The position numbers and the translations under genes are program-made. The notes under the pieces were generated by a model. It did not search any database and had not been told where the DNA came from. It saw only the letters and a program-made list of their open reading frames with translations. DNA of 64,000 nucleotides from Flavobacteriaceae bacterium. Its GTDB lineage: Bacteria > Bacteroidota > Bacteroidia > Flavobacteriales > Flavobacteriaceae. The stretch spans positions 1 through 64,000 of the forward strand of contig JAURRA010000006.1 in NCBI GenBank assembly GCA_030835825.1, given 5' to 3'. Positions 62,852 to 64,000 of this stretch are shown in pieces (the stretch's first letter is position 1; the number at the start of each line of letters is the position of its first letter).

Positions 62852-64000
62852 TTAATTATATCTTCTTTTTACAAACCATCGATCATTCAATGACAATCCA
62901 ATTTGTAAATTCACAAATTTCTCTTCGATCAAATTATTATCTGTAGTCCCTCTTTTTCCAAATTCAACACCAATATTGGCATTTGAGAAAAATTGTCCAA
63001 CAGGTAATCCTAATCCAAAAGATATGCCAAACTCGTCAATAGCAGATCCATTGATGATCATTCCGGTACTTTCTTTATAAACGCCGGCACGATAGGTGAC
63101 CTTGCGGTAATATTTTCTAAAGCTATCGTATTTAGGAATATAATATCCACCTAAGCTAAAAGAGGTGGCGTCTTCATAGGATACATTATCGATCGAAATA
63201 AATGCATTAGAAAATTGGCTGGTTTGGGAAAAAGCCACTTCGGTTCCCACAAACCATTTTAGGGGACTGCCAATACCTAAACCTAGGGTTGTTCTTGATG
63301 GCAAGGTAAGTTTGGTTTCGGCCAACCCCAGTGCTTCTAAGTCTGCCGTAATCGTATTGACTACAACACTTTGGCCAGACGCTTGAAGTATTCTCAAGGT
63401 AGAATAAGACCTTTGGTTTTGAGAGGCCAATTTCGAGTTTTTTGAAAAAGTAGCTCCCGCGTAGAGACTGAGTTTTTCGTTTAATTTTTTATCATAGTGT
63501 AGGCCCAAAGTTAGGCTTGTCCCACTTAAGTCAGATCGGTTGTATTCTTGACTTTGATATTGCAACAGTTCTCCATCGTTGTCATAGTCATAAACGATGC
63601 CCTGATTAACGACATTTCCAAAGTTGTATTGAAACTCAATTCCTGCTTGAAGGGCGTCACTAAAACGATAGCCTAAACCCACAAACACTTTGTTCAAACC
63701 ACCTTCGCCGTTAAATCGTGAAGACAATGCTTGGTCTGTGTTCAGTGATTCTAAGTTGTAACCTACCGCTGTGTAAGGCATTAATCCAAATCCGAACCCT
63801 AGTTTTCCCGTAGGAAATCTCACGGCCAGATAGTCAAAACTCGTATTTTTCGCCTGCTCAGTAGAACTAGAGCTGTTCAAATCGGCGGTACTCCTGCTGC
63901 CCCCAACCGTGTAGGTTATGATTTGGCCTTCGTCTTGCAGTGCTGTGAATCTGTGACCAGCATATGTGGCGGGATTAGACAAATTGAAATGTATGCTATC
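62852..64000 (-). CDS. outer-membrane beta-barrel protein, N-terminus beyond the window
   Basis: The reading frame is open through the right edge; the TTG at 63982 is not a credible start because the coding pattern (DSIHFNLSNPATYAG) continues to base 64000. At least 382 residues are visible. Alternating strands of a porin-like barrel run throughout (SLTLGLHYDKKLNEKLSLYAGATFS, TTLGLGIGSPLKWFVGTEVAF, FGISFGLGLPVGQFFSNANIGVEFG) and the C-terminus ends WFVKRRYN. The NPA near the start resembles FadL-like family proteins. Function unknown; first visible gene of the leftward envelope unit. Confidence 0.82.
   Translation of the reverse strand, partial: DSIHFNLSNPATYAGHRFTALQDEGQIITYTVGGSRSTADLNSSSSTEQAKNTSFDYLAVRFPTGKLGFGFGLMPYTAVGYNLESLNTDQALSSRFNGEGGLNKVFVGLGYRFSDALQAGIEFQYNFGNVVNQGIVYDYDNDGELLQYQSQEYNRSDLSGTSLTLGLHYDKKLNEKLSLYAGATFSKNSKLASQNQRSYSTLRILQASGQSVVVNTITADLEALGLAETKLTLPSRTTLGLGIGSPLKWFVGTEVAFSQTSQFSNAFISIDNVSYEDATSFSLGGYYIPKYDSFRKYYRKVTYRAGVYKESTGMIINGSAIDEFGISFGLGLPVGQFFSNANIGVEFGKRGTTDNNLIEEKFVNLQIGLSLNDRWFVKRRYN

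Overview
The window looks like a chromosome segment of a flavobacterium-like member of the Bacteroidota. This rests on lineage-typical products (a type IX secretion sorting domain, a GYDIA-type GHMP kinase, DUF4286, a short-form ComEC, an OlsF-type fused aminolipid acyltransferase), on promoter-like TAnnTTTG boxes in front of many transcription units, on the lack of obvious Shine-Dalgarno sequences, and on AT-rich, tightly packed genes. The species cannot be told from the sequence. There is no prophage, IS element, CRISPR array or rRNA operon. The only RNA gene seen is one tRNA-Leu(CAA).

Layout. 0-3.7 kb: leftward envelope polysaccharide operon (WecA-type initiating transferase, RfbB, RfbA, RfbC), running to the window edge. 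3.7-4.4 kb: AT-rich gap with no supported gene. 4.4-7.7 kb: rightward light/flavin cassette: a photolyase-like protein whose domains appear to be in reversed order, a flavin-reductase-like protein, a tiny DUF2256 zinc-ribbon protein and a PhrB/CryB-like photolyase lacking the iron-sulfur cysteines. 7.8-11.4 kb: three exported proteins (WG-repeat lipoprotein, histidine phosphatase, duplicated-domain protein with a type IX sorting tail). 11.5-12.3 kb: a truncated TonB-dependent receptor remnant beside tRNA-Leu. 12.4-22.8 kb: rightward housekeeping genes (prs, rplY, pth, ribF, serS, a TPR protein, DUF4286, rsmA, mgtE, a hydroxyacid dehydrogenase, DUF1801). 22.8-26.4 kb: leftward GNAT / aspartate kinase / OlsF-like operon. 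26.4-34.9 kb: fbp, terB-like, mfd, yraN, ldcA and metG on alternating strands. 35-41 kb: a small secreted protein, a leftward PLP-enzyme / glucosaminidase / hemL operon, and a divergent DUF5522-hutU-DUF4136 unit. 41-49.3 kb: ABC permease and Prc protease leftward; surE, a small membrane protein, lpxB and an amber-interrupted comEC rightward; a thioredoxin-like protein. 49.3-54.8 kb: a peptide-use block of two POT transporters and a DPP4-like peptidase. 54.9-57.2 kb: mevalonate-pathway pair (HMG-CoA reductase and GYDIA kinase). 57.1-64 kb: leftward envelope-biogenesis operon (partial outer-membrane barrel, TPR protein, LptC, small membrane protein, hemolysin/CorC-type protein, PpiD-like foldase).

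The most unusual region is the 4.4-7.7 kb cassette. Its first gene seems to carry the FAD-binding helical domain before, not after, an antenna-like alpha/beta domain, and it has no normal start codon at the homology-predicted position. The last gene has lost all four cluster-ligand cysteines that define its family. Other points worth attention are the single in-frame amber codon splitting comEC, a possibly leaderless DUF5522 gene absent from simple ORF lists, the receptor remnant next to tRNA-Leu, and five tail-to-tail gene pairs that overlap at their 3' ends. All function calls come from reading motifs and remembered family features; no database search was run.
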